DNA from: CAYWIT01 sp964458415
GTDB lineage: Bacteria > Pseudomonadota > Alphaproteobacteria > Micavibrionales > UBA2020
Direction: 5' to 3'
Assembly: GCA_964458415.1 (NCBI GenBank)
Contig: CAYWIT010000001.1
Coordinates: 1 to 64,000 of the forward strand
Length of the DNA stretch: 64,000 bases
Positions 42,864-51,868 of the stretch are shown one piece after another (the first letter of the stretch is position 1; the number at the start of each line of letters is the position of its first letter). The notes under the pieces are model-generated. The model made no database searches. It was not told where the DNA came from and saw nothing but the letters and a program-made list of their open reading frames with translations. Position numbers and translations under genes: made by a program.

Positions 42864-44693
42864 ATGGGATTTTTAAAAATGGCAGGAGAGAACGAGACGC
42901 GCCCGCAGGATATGACAGCAGCGGCAGAGCCGGTTGATTCTGCCGAGACGGCTGCGCCCGAAAAAATCATCATGCCGCCCTCCGATGTCGCAAGCAAGAG
43001 CAAGCAACGGATCGGGGATCGGCTGGTTGAAAAGGGTGTCATCACCAGGGATCAGCTGGACGTCGCCCTGCACGAAAAAAACAAAAGCGGGAAAATGATT
43101 GGCGAGATTCTTGTCGATCTCGGCTTTATATCGGATGAACTCCTGACGGATTTTCTGGCTGAGTCCACGGGTCTGGAGCAGTTCGATCATAAGAAGACGA
43201 TGCTGGATCCGGAGGCCATCGCCGTTATTGTCAAAAAAGATGCGCTTAAGTACCAGATGCTGCCGGTGGCGCTGGACAGGCAGAAGAACGAAGCCATCAT
43301 TGCGATGGCCGACCCCTATGATGTTATGGCGCTGGACAAGCTGAAACAGGTCTTGCCCAAGGGCTGCGCGGTCCGGCCTCAGGTCTGCCCGCCCGCAATT
43401 ATCGCTGACGTCATTCACAAGGCTTACGGGGTTTCTACTTCTATTGACGCTATCCTGAAGGAGCTGGCCGGAGACAAGGCTTCCGCGAAAAAGAATCTTG
43501 ATACATTGTCCGATGACGAGGCCTACAGCCATCCGATTGTCCGTCTTGTGAATGCGCTGGTCTTCGAAGCGGTCAAGATGGGCGCTTCGGATCTTCACTT
43601 TGAGCCGGAAGAAAATTTTATCCGTCTGCGGTATCGTCTTGATGGCGATTTGATCACGGTACATACCTTGCATAGGGAATACTGGAACGGAATTTGCCAG
43701 CGCCTGAAAATTTTGTCGGAAATGAATATTGCCGACAAGCTTTCACCGCAAGACGGGCGTTTTGGCCTGAATGTCGGCGGGCGTGAAGCAGATTTCCGCG
43801 TTTCGGCACTGCCGACCATTCATGGCGAGAACATCGTTCTCCGCGTTCTGGACAAAAGCACGTCGATCAAGCCGCTTGAAAGTCTGGGGTTCAGTGCGCA
43901 TAACATGCATTTGATCAAGAAAACGCAGGCCCGTCCGGAAGGCATTGTTATCGTTACAGGTCCGACAGGGTCGGGGAAAACGACCACGCTCTATTCCATG
44001 CTGAACGCGATCAACACGCCGGACGTGAATATCCAGACGCTGGAAGATCCGGTGGAATATTCTCTGGGGATGATCCGGCAGACGCATGTGCGCGACGGGG
44101 CGGGGCTTTCTTTCGGCGACGGGATCAAGGCCTTGCTGCGTCAGGATCCGGACATCATCTTCATCGGCGAGGTGCGCGATCAGGTGACGGCGGAGCAGGC
44201 GCTGAAAGCGGCGATGACGGGGCATCAGGTCTATACCTCCTTGCATACGAACGACTGTTTTGGCGCTTTTCCGCGCTTGCTGGATCTGGGACTGCAACCG
44301 GGGATGCTGGCAGGAGCGGTTATTGCCACCTTCGCGCAGCGTCTTGTCAGAACGCTTTGTCAGAAGTGCAAGCAGGCGGCTCCAGCGACGGCAGAAGAAT
44401 GTAAACTGCTCGGTGCAAATCCGGATGATCCGCCAGTTATTTACCATGGCGTGGGGTGTCCGGAATGCGGCAATTCCGGCTACAAAGGACGCGTGGGCTG
44501 CATCGAGATATTGTATATGGATGAAGAACTGGACGATATTATCGCTGCGGGCGCGAATAAAACGGCATTGAAGGCTGCGGCCCGCAAAAAAGGATTCAAG
44601 AGTATGGTGGATGACGGCATTCTGAAAATATATGAGGGCGTCACCAGTCTTGATGCCGTTACCAAGGTCCTCAATTTCGCGGACAGAATGTAA
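42864..44693 (+). CDS. pilB: Type IV pilus / type II secretion assembly ATPase
   Basis: A 609-residue GspE/PilB/MshE-family motor that powers pilin extrusion. An unusual Ala/Glu-rich N-terminal ~50 residues precede the GspE N-domain (I-G-D-R-L-V-E-K-G-V-I-T ... to ~190). The ATPase core carries A-S-D-L-H-F-E-P, Walker A G-P-T-G-S-G-K-T-T-T at ~366, Asp box and Walker B D-P-D-I-I-F-I-G-E-V-R-D, His box T-G-H-Q-V-Y-T-S-L-H-T-N and the zinc tetracysteine C-Q-K-C...C-P-E-C. First gene of the 42.8-59.9 kb machine. GTG at 42843 or ATG at 42879 are alternative starts. Confidence 0.92.
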   Translation: MGFLKMAGENETRPQDMTAAAEPVDSAETAAPEKIIMPPSDVASKSKQRIGDRLVEKGVITRDQLDVALHEKNKSGKMIGEILVDLGFISDELLTDFLAESTGLEQFDHKKTMLDPEAIAVIVKKDALKYQMLPVALDRQKNEAIIAMADPYDVMALDKLKQVLPKGCAVRPQVCPPAIIADVIHKAYGVSTSIDAILKELAGDKASAKKNLDTLSDDEAYSHPIVRLVNALVFEAVKMGASDLHFEPEENFIRLRYRLDGDLITVHTLHREYWNGICQRLKILSEMNIADKLSPQDGRFGLNVGGREADFRVSALPTIHGENIVLRVLDKSTSIKPLESLGFSAHNMHLIKKTQARPEGIVIVTGPTGSGKTTTLYSMLNAINTPDVNIQTLEDPVEYSLGMIRQTHVRDGAGLSFGDGIKALLRQDPDIIFIGEVRDQVTAEQALKAAMTGHQVYTSLHTNDCFGAFPRLLDLGLQPGMLAGAVIATFAQRLVRTLCQKCKQAAPATAEECKLLGANPDDPPVIYHGVGCPECGNSGYKGRVGCIEILYMDEELDDIIAAGANKTALKAAARKKGFKSMVDDGILKIYEGVTSLDAVTKVLNFADRM

Positions 44694-44787
44694 TTATCGC
44701 GCGGTTCTTTTTGCGCAATGCCTTGGTTTTTTCCCCTGATTAATGTAACACTATAAGACGTATGGGTTTTAGGGGGTATTTCAGTCC

Positions 44788-46002
44788 GTGCCGAAATACA
44801 GATACAGAGCTATAAATGAAAAAGGGCGGCCTATTCGCGGCGTTGTGACGGCGGCGAATGAATCCGATCTTTTCAACCGGTTGCAGGAAACGGGCATGTC
44901 CTTGCTCGACTGCAAGGAAATGAATGAAAAAGCGGGAAAGCTTGCGGCACTGACGGCAGCGAAGGTCAAAACCCGCGATCTGGTCCAGATGTTTATCCAT
45001 CTCGAGCAGCTGCAGAAGGCCGGCGTGCCTTTGCTGGATGCGCTTTCCGATATTCGGGATACTTCTGAATCGAGCCGTTTGCGTGATATCATGTCGGATA
45101 TTTATGCGGAAGTGTCGGCAGGAAGCTCGCTTTCCACCGGCTTTTCCAAGCATCCCGCCATTTTCGAGCCGATCTTTATTTCTCTGGTGGCGGCGGGGGA
45201 AGAAACGGGAAATCTTATTGAATCGTTCCAGCAGGTGATCAAGCACTTGAAGTGGACCGATGCCATGAATACCAAGGTCAAAAAGGCAACGCGCTATCCA
45301 AAAATTCTTCTGGCTGTGGTGATCGGCGTGGTCTGGATGATGATGGGTTATGTTGTGCCGGAGGTCGTCGGGTTTCTGGAGAATATCGGACAGGAACTGC
45401 CCGGTGTGACGCTGGCGCTGATCGCGACGTCGAAATTTTTCGGCAATTACTTTCACTATATCATAATCGGCATTATCGTCGCGTTCATAGCTTTTCGTGT
45501 CGGACGCAATATTTCTGAATCTTTCCGGTATCATACCGATTATCTGGCGCTGCGCATGCCGATGATGGGGATGCTGATCCGCAAGATTTCCCTGTCACGC
45601 TTTTGCGCGACGCTGGCCGTGCTGTTCACAAGCGGTCTGGAAATTCTGAAGTGTCTGGATGCGGCAAACCAGACTTCCGGCAATCTGGTTATAACAGAAG
45701 CGTTGCAGGCCGTGCGGCAGCGGGTGCAGGAGGGCAGCCCGCTCTCGGTTGCGATTAACGCCTCCGGGGAGTTTCCGTCTCTTGTCGTACGCATGGTCAA
45801 GATCGGGGAAGAGTCGGGTAACCTGACCGGAGTGCTGGAGCAGGTGGCGGAGTTTTACGATAAGGACGTTAACGATGCGGTGGATGCGATGATCCAGATG
45901 ATCGAGCCGATGTTGACGGTTATTCTGGGGGGGATCATTCTCTGGATCGCGGCAGGGGTCTTTGGCCCTGTCTATAACAGTTTTGGAAAGATGGGGATCT
46001 GA
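44788..46002 (+). CDS. pilC: Inner-membrane platform protein (PilC/GspF)
   Basis: A 404-residue platform protein that contacts the assembly ATPase. Two homologous T2SF domains (about 70-195 and 272-395), each with a membrane segment, plus a third in the middle; conserved E-E-T-G-N-L near 135 and E-E-S-G-N-L near 340, G-S-x-L-S-T-G-F-S-K near 115. Starts with GTG at 44788 behind AGGGGG at slightly long spacing. 94 bp after the ATPase gene and only 3 bp before the next gene. Confidence 0.92.
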   Translation: MPKYRYRAINEKGRPIRGVVTAANESDLFNRLQETGMSLLDCKEMNEKAGKLAALTAAKVKTRDLVQMFIHLEQLQKAGVPLLDALSDIRDTSESSRLRDIMSDIYAEVSAGSSLSTGFSKHPAIFEPIFISLVAAGEETGNLIESFQQVIKHLKWTDAMNTKVKKATRYPKILLAVVIGVVWMMMGYVVPEVVGFLENIGQELPGVTLALIATSKFFGNYFHYIIIGIIVAFIAFRVGRNISESFRYHTDYLALRMPMMGMLIRKISLSRFCATLAVLFTSGLEILKCLDAANQTSGNLVITEALQAVRQRVQEGSPLSVAINASGEFPSLVVRMVKIGEESGNLTGVLEQVAEFYDKDVNDAVDAMIQMIEPMLTVILGGIILWIAAGVFGPVYNSFGKMGI

Positions 46003-46005
46003 CCG

Positions 46006-47619
46006 ATGGGCGGAATAGGGGGAAATCGTCGCGTTATCGTGATCGGGGGCGAGGGGATAGCTCTTTATACGCCGGTCGGCAGCGGCATGCAGCGGGATGT
46101 CTCGTTGTCCTGGGATGTCCCCGAGTTTGACCGGCAATTGACTGAGGCGTTGGAAAAACGCAGCGCTTCAAGATCGGTCACGGTTTTGTTCGATGGCGCG
46201 GATCAGGCTTACCGCAAGGCCGAGGATATTCCCAAACTGTCGCCGATTGACCGCCCGCGGTTCGTCCGGCGCAAGCTGGAGCTGACTTTCCCGAGTTACC
46301 CGATCCGGGCGTCCATGGAAATCAAGCCGCCGAAAGTCAAAGGCGTGCGTCGTGCGGCGGGGGGGACGCCGTCGTATTTTTTTGTGGCGTTGCCGGAAAC
46401 GGCGCAGGTAGACCGTGTCGGTCAGGCCTTATATGAATCCGGTGTTCCTGTTTCCGGTTTTGGTCTTTTGCCTGTTGAATCTGTCGGTCTGGTGAAGGTG
46501 CTGGCAGAAAAGGCGTTTGACGGGAAGGGCAAGCGGTCGCGCTGGGTCGTCCTCGTCGGGCAACATGAAACCGGGGGATTGCGCCAGATAGTTATCAAGG
46601 ACGGCAATCTGGCGCTGACACGTCTGACGCCGACTTCGGAAGGCGGCGCCTCAGGCGCGGGTTGGGTCGATGAAGTGGCGCGGGAATTCAAGGCAACGCT
46701 GACCTATGTTTCGCGTTACGGTTTTAACCAGAATGACGGTCTGGATGTAATCGTTATCTGCGGCGATGTCGAGAAGCAGTTCTTTGAGCAGCAGGATATT
46801 CCGGCCACAAACTTCAAGTGCCTGAATGCGGGGGAGGCTCTCCGGTATATCGGCGTCAAGGGTTTCGGGCTGGAGCGGTCAAATTTCGTGGATATCCTGC
46901 ATGCGGCCTGGGCAAGCCGCAGGGCTTCGCTGTCCTTGCCGGTGCGGGTGCCGAGTATCCACCGGGTCATGGCGCCGCGTCTTGCGGCCCGTGTCGGAAT
47001 GGGCCTTTGCGTGCTGGGCATGCTGACGGTACTGGGGTTCTCGGCACATTCCTATACGCAATATCTTTCGCTGCAGGAGGATATTTCTTTTAACAACAAT
47101 CAAAAAATCATGCTGGACCGCGAGTACGAGCAGGAAGCGAAAGTTTTCGAAAAGCTGCCGGTCAAGCCGGCGGTCATTAAAGCTTCGCTGGCTGTCAAGG
47201 ACCTGCTTGAAAAGAATGCGATTAACGCCTCAAGCAACCTCTACGCGCTAAAACGGGCGCTGGGGGCGGATATTATTCTCAAGGAGCTTTCTATAGAGCA
47301 TAAGGCGCCGATCTTGACGCCAGCGGCAAATACGGGCTGGGCCACGCCTGTCGCCAAGAGTGAAACGGGAACGGTCCTGATCAAGTTTTCTTTCGGGTTG
47401 CCGGAAGGGTTTCAGCTTGAACAAAAAGTGAAGCGGGCAGAAGACCTGCTGGCGGCCCTGAAGAAATCCTATCCGGAGTATGATGTCAGAATCGCCAGCC
47501 AGTTCGGCAAGGTGTCACGGACAGGAAAATTTGGCGGCGGGATTGGTGACGGGCAACAGTCCTCCGGCGCCGTAGCCGATCTTGCGACGTTCGAACTGGA
47601 AGGGGCGCCGTTGCCATGA
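46006..47619 (+). CDS. GspL-like PilM-PilN fusion
   Basis: A 537-residue protein whose N-terminal ~320 residues look like the actin-fold cytoplasmic domain of PilM/GspL (V-T-V-L-F-D-G-A-D-Q-A-Y, then S-Y-F-F-V-A-L-P-E-T, G-F-G-L-L-P-V-E-S-V-G-L) followed by one membrane helix (~330-350) and a periplasmic part with a coiled stretch and ferredoxin-like end (A-D-I-I-L-K-E-L-S-I-E-H) like PilN. Gly/Ser-rich tail. Sequence similarity is weak; the call rests on architecture and operon position before PilO-like and PilP-like genes. Confidence 0.65.
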   Translation: MGGIGGNRRVIVIGGEGIALYTPVGSGMQRDVSLSWDVPEFDRQLTEALEKRSASRSVTVLFDGADQAYRKAEDIPKLSPIDRPRFVRRKLELTFPSYPIRASMEIKPPKVKGVRRAAGGTPSYFFVALPETAQVDRVGQALYESGVPVSGFGLLPVESVGLVKVLAEKAFDGKGKRSRWVVLVGQHETGGLRQIVIKDGNLALTRLTPTSEGGASGAGWVDEVAREFKATLTYVSRYGFNQNDGLDVIVICGDVEKQFFEQQDIPATNFKCLNAGEALRYIGVKGFGLERSNFVDILHAAWASRRASLSLPVRVPSIHRVMAPRLAARVGMGLCVLGMLTVLGFSAHSYTQYLSLQEDISFNNNQKIMLDREYEQEAKVFEKLPVKPAVIKASLAVKDLLEKNAINASSNLYALKRALGADIILKELSIEHKAPILTPAANTGWATPVAKSETGTVLIKFSFGLPEGFQLEQKVKRAEDLLAALKKSYPEYDVRIASQFGKVSRTGKFGGGIGDGQQSSGAVADLATFELEGAPLP

Positions 47620-48269
47620 AGCTTATCGGAATAAAGCGGGCGCTTTATCTTTTTATCCTGCTGGCGACCAATGCGGCGCTGGCGGCCGTGTTTTTTCTTT
47701 TTCTGGAGCCGCTGCAGACGGACTCAGAAGCAGAGCTGGCGCGGGTCAAGGGGCAGATCTCGGCGTTGCATGGCAATATCAGCAATATAAAACAAGAGCT
47801 AAAGCTCTATCAGGAAAACAAGCCGCGCTATGATGCGCTGGATGGCCGCGGGTTCTTTTTGCCGCAGGACAATTTCATGATCGAGCGGAAGCTGGATGAA
47901 TTGCGCAATAGCGCCGGAGTGCAGGGTTTTGCTTTCGAGATCAGCGATCTCAGTGAGATCGAGAATGCGGATGCCAAAACTGCCGGACAGCGCCTTGTGA
48001 TGCGGCGGATTACCCTGCGCCAGGTCAAATCGCTGGTAGACATGAATTTTTACAATTTTATCTATCAGATGCAGACGAAGTTTCCCATTCAGGTCCGCTT
48101 GAATAATTTCAGGGTTGCCCAGACCCCGGCGGTGGATCCCCCGCTTCTCGCACGGGTTGCCAAGGGTGAAAACGTCGGCTTCATTGATGGCGACATGGCT
48201 TTTGACTGGTTTACGCTTGTGCCGCTGGAAGATGGAAATGCAGGGGCTTCTGCGGGAGGGGCGCGATGA
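47616..48269 (+). CDS. PilO/GspM-like protein
   Basis: A 217-residue bitopic membrane protein: short cytosolic N-terminus, one helix (~8-30), a coiled coil (~35-75, L-A-R-V-K-G-Q-I-S-A-L-H-G-N-I) and a periplasmic alpha/beta domain. This is the PilO/GspM organisation that pairs with PilN to align the assembly platform. Coupled on both sides by ATGA overlaps. Confidence 0.65.
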   Translation: MKLIGIKRALYLFILLATNAALAAVFFLFLEPLQTDSEAELARVKGQISALHGNISNIKQELKLYQENKPRYDALDGRGFFLPQDNFMIERKLDELRNSAGVQGFAFEISDLSEIENADAKTAGQRLVMRRITLRQVKSLVDMNFYNFIYQMQTKFPIQVRLNNFRVAQTPAVDPPLLARVAKGENVGFIDGDMAFDWFTLVPLEDGNAGASAGGAR

Positions 48270-48745
48270 AACGGGTTGTTGTTATTTTGGCGGGGCTACT
48301 GGTTCTGGTGCCGGCCTTGTCGTTTGCGCAAGACCCGTCCGCCGCGCCGCCGGCAGAAGGTGCGGTTCCTGTGCCCGCGGTGGCCGGCGCCTTTCTGGAT
48401 ACCTTTTTGTTTAATCCGGGGGAGCTGGCGACAATAGAAAAAGCGGTCAAGGGAAAAGTAACCGGCACATCAATGCTGAGTGCGCAGAACCAGATCAATA
48501 TCCCGAAGAAACGGGTTATCGCTCTTGCGGGCGTGGTGTACAAGTCTGACGATGACTGGATTGTCTGGATCAACGGGCATAAGATCACGCCGGGTCAGTT
48601 GCTGCCGGAAATTATCGAGATCGGGGTGAAGGAGGATATCGTTCGGATGAAGTGGTTCGATATCGGGCTTAACGGAATTATTTCCATTACGCTGCGGCCG
48701 CATCAGACTTATGATATTGTGACGGGGGTATTATTACCGGGATGA
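48266..48745 (+). CDS. PilP/GspB-like periplasmic protein
   Basis: A 159-residue exported protein: signal peptide to ~21, Pro/Ala-rich linker, then a small beta domain with R-V-I-A-L-A-G-V-V-Y, D-W-I-V-W-I-N-G-H-K-I-T-P-G and I-S-I-T-L-R-P-H-Q-T-Y. The last block resembles GspB/GspC/PilP-type domains that link the inner-membrane complex to the secretin. No lipobox, unlike PilP of gammaproteobacteria. ATGA overlaps on both sides. Confidence 0.6.
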   Translation: MKRVVVILAGLLVLVPALSFAQDPSAAPPAEGAVPVPAVAGAFLDTFLFNPGELATIEKAVKGKVTGTSMLSAQNQINIPKKRVIALAGVVYKSDDDWIVWINGHKITPGQLLPEIIEIGVKEDIVRMKWFDIGLNGIISITLRPHQTYDIVTGVLLPG

Positions 48746-49515
48746 CAGGTGTAACGACAGCAGCTACTGGAATGCAGACCGCCGCCGCGATCGGCGTGCA
48801 GGGGGTTTCGGCTGATTACGGTCAGGGGCCGGTTATCGAGAATATTTCATTCGAGGTTGGTGCCGGGGAAACATTTGGACTGATTGGCCTGAACGGCGCA
48901 GGAAAAACAACGCTGATCAAGATCATGCTGGGGTTGATGGAAGCGCGTGCTGGCGAGATCAGTATTTTCGGCAAGACAACGCTGGAAGCGGAGAGCAAGA
49001 AAAAAATTGCCTATCTGCCGGAAAAGTTCGAGCCGCCATCGTTTCTCAGCGGTCTCGAGTTTGTGCGCTTTTCCCTTGATCTTTATGGCCGTACCTATGA
49101 CAGGGAGGGCGTTTTGCAGGCGGCTGACCGTGTTGCGCTTTCCCGCCCCGCTCTGGCAAGGCGCGTCAATACGTATTCGAAGGGGATGCGCCAGAAAACG
49201 GGATTGATGGGAACTTGGCTGACGGAATGTCCCCTGCTTATTCTTGACGAGCCGATGAGTGGACTTGATCCGCGGGCGCGCGTTTTGGTCAAGGACGAGA
49301 TTGTCGCCTGTAAAAAGCGCGGCATGACGGTCTTTTTGAGTTCGCACATACTGGCTGATATGGATGAAATTTGTGATCGCGTCGCGGTCATTCATGACGG
49401 GGCGCTTTGTTTTGTCGGAACGCCTGCGGCGCTGAAAGCGCAGGCGGGACAGGATTATCTCGAACGCGCCTTTCTAAAAGTCATTGAAGGGTCAACAAGG
49501 GTTTATGAATCATGA
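48742..49515 (+). CDS. ABC transporter ATP-binding protein
   Basis: A 257-residue ATPase of the ABC-2/NatA type. Walker A G-L-N-G-A-G-K-T-T-L near residue 50, Q-loop region Y-L-P-E-K-F, signature Y-S-K-G-M-R-Q-K (a variant of LSGGQ), Walker B L-L-I-L-D-E-P-M-S-G-L-D-P, and the H-loop S-S-H. It overlaps both neighbours by 4 bp inside the pilus operon; the likely permease is at 56072. In Myxococcus xanthus the pilGHI genes encode an ABC transporter needed for pilus export, so this may be a PilH counterpart (inference). Confidence 0.88.
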   Translation: MTGVTTAATGMQTAAAIGVQGVSADYGQGPVIENISFEVGAGETFGLIGLNGAGKTTLIKIMLGLMEARAGEISIFGKTTLEAESKKKIAYLPEKFEPPSFLSGLEFVRFSLDLYGRTYDREGVLQAADRVALSRPALARRVNTYSKGMRQKTGLMGTWLTECPLLILDEPMSGLDPRARVLVKDEIVACKKRGMTVFLSSHILADMDEICDRVAVIHDGALCFVGTPAALKAQAGQDYLERAFLKVIEGSTRVYES

Positions 49516-50966
49516 GCATTTTTGGCAGGAAAGACGGAAAAATGAAAACCAGCGCGGATGAAACGGATGTCACGACGGATTTTGGCGCGGATGACATGTC
49601 TGTTGAGGGCGAGGGCGGTCTTTCCGCTCCGGTGCGCGCCGCGCCGCTGAGCGCCGTCAAGGCTGGAGGCGGCGCCAAGAAGGGCGTCTTGCTGGGGCTG
49701 CTGGTTCTGGTTGCGGGCGGGCTTGGCGGTGGATATTATTACCTGAACACCATGGCTGGGGATGTGGCGCCGCCCGTTGCGGCGCAGGTCGCTGTACCGG
49801 CCGTTGCACCGGCTGTTGTGGCGCAGCCGCAAGACCCTGTTGACAAACTTCTTTCCACCGCAGAAAGCGATGATTTTGCGCTGGCCGTTCCGCCGCAGCC
49901 GGAAGCCGTGCAGAATGAGCAGGGTCCTGCCTTGCCGCAGGAAGATTTGTCGCAACCTGCAGCGCCTGCGGCTGTTGCTGCCGGTTCCGATGTAGTAGCG
50001 CCGGTCATGCCGGCCGTCGAAGTTGCTGCTCAGACGCAGGATGAGGCGATGGATGCCCTTGGTGCGCCGCCGGCTGAAGAGGTCGTGCCGGCACTTCCGG
50101 CAGGTATGATGGTGGCGCCCCTTACGGAAGGGGCTATGCCGCCCTTGCCACCCATCGTGGAAACGGTGCCGGATCTGACGCCTGAAAATACGGCGGGAGC
50201 GGAACAGCCGCTTGCTGAGCCGAGCGCTGCGGAACTGGCTCTGGCGCAAAATGCGCCCCTTCTTGCAGAATCGAAAAGTGATGCGCCGCCTTCTTTCGAG
50301 GACCTGTCGGCCATCAATAAGATGGTGGAGCAGCCGGCGATTGTGCGCAATCTTCCCAAGGAATATCTTGTCGTGCACAAGGACCGTAATGCCGATGATG
50401 TGGATTCACGGCTGACGGCGGCGCGGCTGTCCTTGTCGCAGGGGCGCAATCAGGCGGCGCTGCAGTTTTTTAATGAGCTTTATCAGCAAAATCCGCGGGA
50501 CAAGCGCGTCATGATGGGGCGCGCTGTCGCGTTGCAAAAACTCGGGCAGACGGAAAATGCTCTGACGGCTTATGAAGAGGTTCTGGCGGATGATCCGAAG
50601 AACCTGGAGGCGCTGACCAACATGTTGGGGTTGATCAAAACACAGGATCCGGCGCTCGCTTTGGAGAAGCTGCAGGAGCTGCGCGATATTTATCCTTATA
50701 ATGCGGATATTACCGCGCAGCTGGGGGTCGCACAGGGGGAGAACGGAAATTATAAGGAAGCCCTGAAGTACCTTAACATGGCGGACGCCCTGAAACCGGG
50801 GAGCGCCTATGTGCTGTTCAACAAGGCTGTTCTCTATGACAAGATGGGGCAGTCGACGCAGGCGGCTGATATTTATCGCCAGATCGTCCGGATGTCGGTA
50901 GATGGCAATCTGGACGCGCCGCTGCCGATTGACCGGATCAAGAACCGTCTCGCCACGATGCGTTGA
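49512..50966 (+). CDS. Membrane-anchored TPR protein (MshN-like)
   Basis: A 484-residue protein: acidic cytosolic N-terminus, one membrane helix (~57-77), a long Pro/Ala/Val-rich acidic periplasmic spacer (~80-280) and C-terminal TPR repeats (~300-475: A-A-R-L-S-L-S-Q-G-R-N-Q-A-A-L-Q-F-F, V-A-L-Q-K-L-G-Q-T-E-N-A-L-T-A-Y). This resembles MshN of MSHA systems. Probably a scaffold between platform and secretin. Overlaps both neighbours by 4 bp. Confidence 0.7.
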   Translation: MSIFGRKDGKMKTSADETDVTTDFGADDMSVEGEGGLSAPVRAAPLSAVKAGGGAKKGVLLGLLVLVAGGLGGGYYYLNTMAGDVAPPVAAQVAVPAVAPAVVAQPQDPVDKLLSTAESDDFALAVPPQPEAVQNEQGPALPQEDLSQPAAPAAVAAGSDVVAPVMPAVEVAAQTQDEAMDALGAPPAEEVVPALPAGMMVAPLTEGAMPPLPPIVETVPDLTPENTAGAEQPLAEPSAAELALAQNAPLLAESKSDAPPSFEDLSAINKMVEQPAIVRNLPKEYLVVHKDRNADDVDSRLTAARLSLSQGRNQAALQFFNELYQQNPRDKRVMMGRAVALQKLGQTENALTAYEEVLADDPKNLEALTNMLGLIKTQDPALALEKLQELRDIYPYNADITAQLGVAQGENGNYKEALKYLNMADALKPGSAYVLFNKAVLYDKMGQSTQAADIYRQIVRMSVDGNLDAPLPIDRIKNRLATMR

Positions 50967-51787
50967 CTGCGGTGGACGGGGGGGCTGTGCCGGAAGGATT
51001 TTTTGCCGTCCTGACGGTTATTCTGGGGTTGGCGCTGGGAAGTTTTGCGACGGCCTTGTCCTATAGAATTCCGCGGGATATTTCCATTGCCGCCCGACTG
51101 CGTTCGGCCTGCCCTTCCTGTGGGCATGTTCTGGGCATTCCTGACCTTGTTCCGGTTTTTTCATGGCTTTTTTTACGCGGCCGGTGTCGGCATTGCGGCG
51201 CGCGGATTGGCTGGCGCTATCCGCTGATCGAATTGTTTACTTTATTGCTCTGTATCGGGTTTTATCTCTCCTATGGGTTCTCGATACCCGTGCTGGCGCT
51301 GTTCTTTCTGGCGCCGGTGGTCGTCAGCATTGCCGATATTGATTTTGGTTATAAAATTATCCCTGACGGACTGAATTTGTCAGTGGCGGCGCTTGCGCTG
51401 GCCGGGCTGGGCGCACAGGGCTTTCTGTCGGGGGATCCTGCAGATTTAATGGCCGAAGCTGGCCTGCTGGCAATGCAGGGCGGGCTGGTTTATGGCGCGG
51501 CGGCAGCGGCTTTGCGCTGGGGCGTTATGTGGGTCATGAAACGGGAGCCGATGGGGCTGGGTGACGTAAAATTTTTTGCAGCGGCGGGAATGTGGCTGGG
51601 GCCAGAGCTCGAGACCTTGTCCCATTTTCTGTTGCTCTCCGGGTTGTATGGCGTTTTTCTGGCGCTGTTGTGGAAGAAAATAAGAAAGGAAGCCGCGTTT
51701 CCGTTCGGTCCGGCGCTGGTGGCGGCTTTTGTTACCCTGTTACTTTTCTATCCGCCTGATTTTCTGCAGGAATGGATAAGAATATGA
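50963..51787 (+). CDS. pilD: Prepilin peptidase (A24 family)
   Basis: A 274-residue inner-membrane aspartic protease/methylase that cleaves after the Gly of prepilins and N-methylates the new end. N-terminal zinc motif C-P-S-C...C-R-H-C (~50-80), then about seven membrane helices. Catalytic Asp in I-A-D-I-D-F (~126) and in G-L-G-D-V-K-F (~195). Its substrate is the prepilin at 59017. No ATG; TTG at 50963 overlaps the preceding stop, and GTG at 50972 or 50987 are alternatives. Confidence 0.9.
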   Translation: MTAVDGGAVPEGFFAVLTVILGLALGSFATALSYRIPRDISIAARLRSACPSCGHVLGIPDLVPVFSWLFLRGRCRHCGARIGWRYPLIELFTLLLCIGFYLSYGFSIPVLALFFLAPVVVSIADIDFGYKIIPDGLNLSVAALALAGLGAQGFLSGDPADLMAEAGLLAMQGGLVYGAAAAALRWGVMWVMKREPMGLGDVKFFAAAGMWLGPELETLSHFLLLSGLYGVFLALLWKKIRKEAAFPFGPALVAAFVTLLLFYPPDFLQEWIRI

Positions 51788-51868
51788 AAAAATGCGTTTA
51801 CCCTTTTTTCAACATATAAGCTTAATCTTTAAAGTCGTGACAGCGGCGAATTCAGGGAGTGGCGTGCC

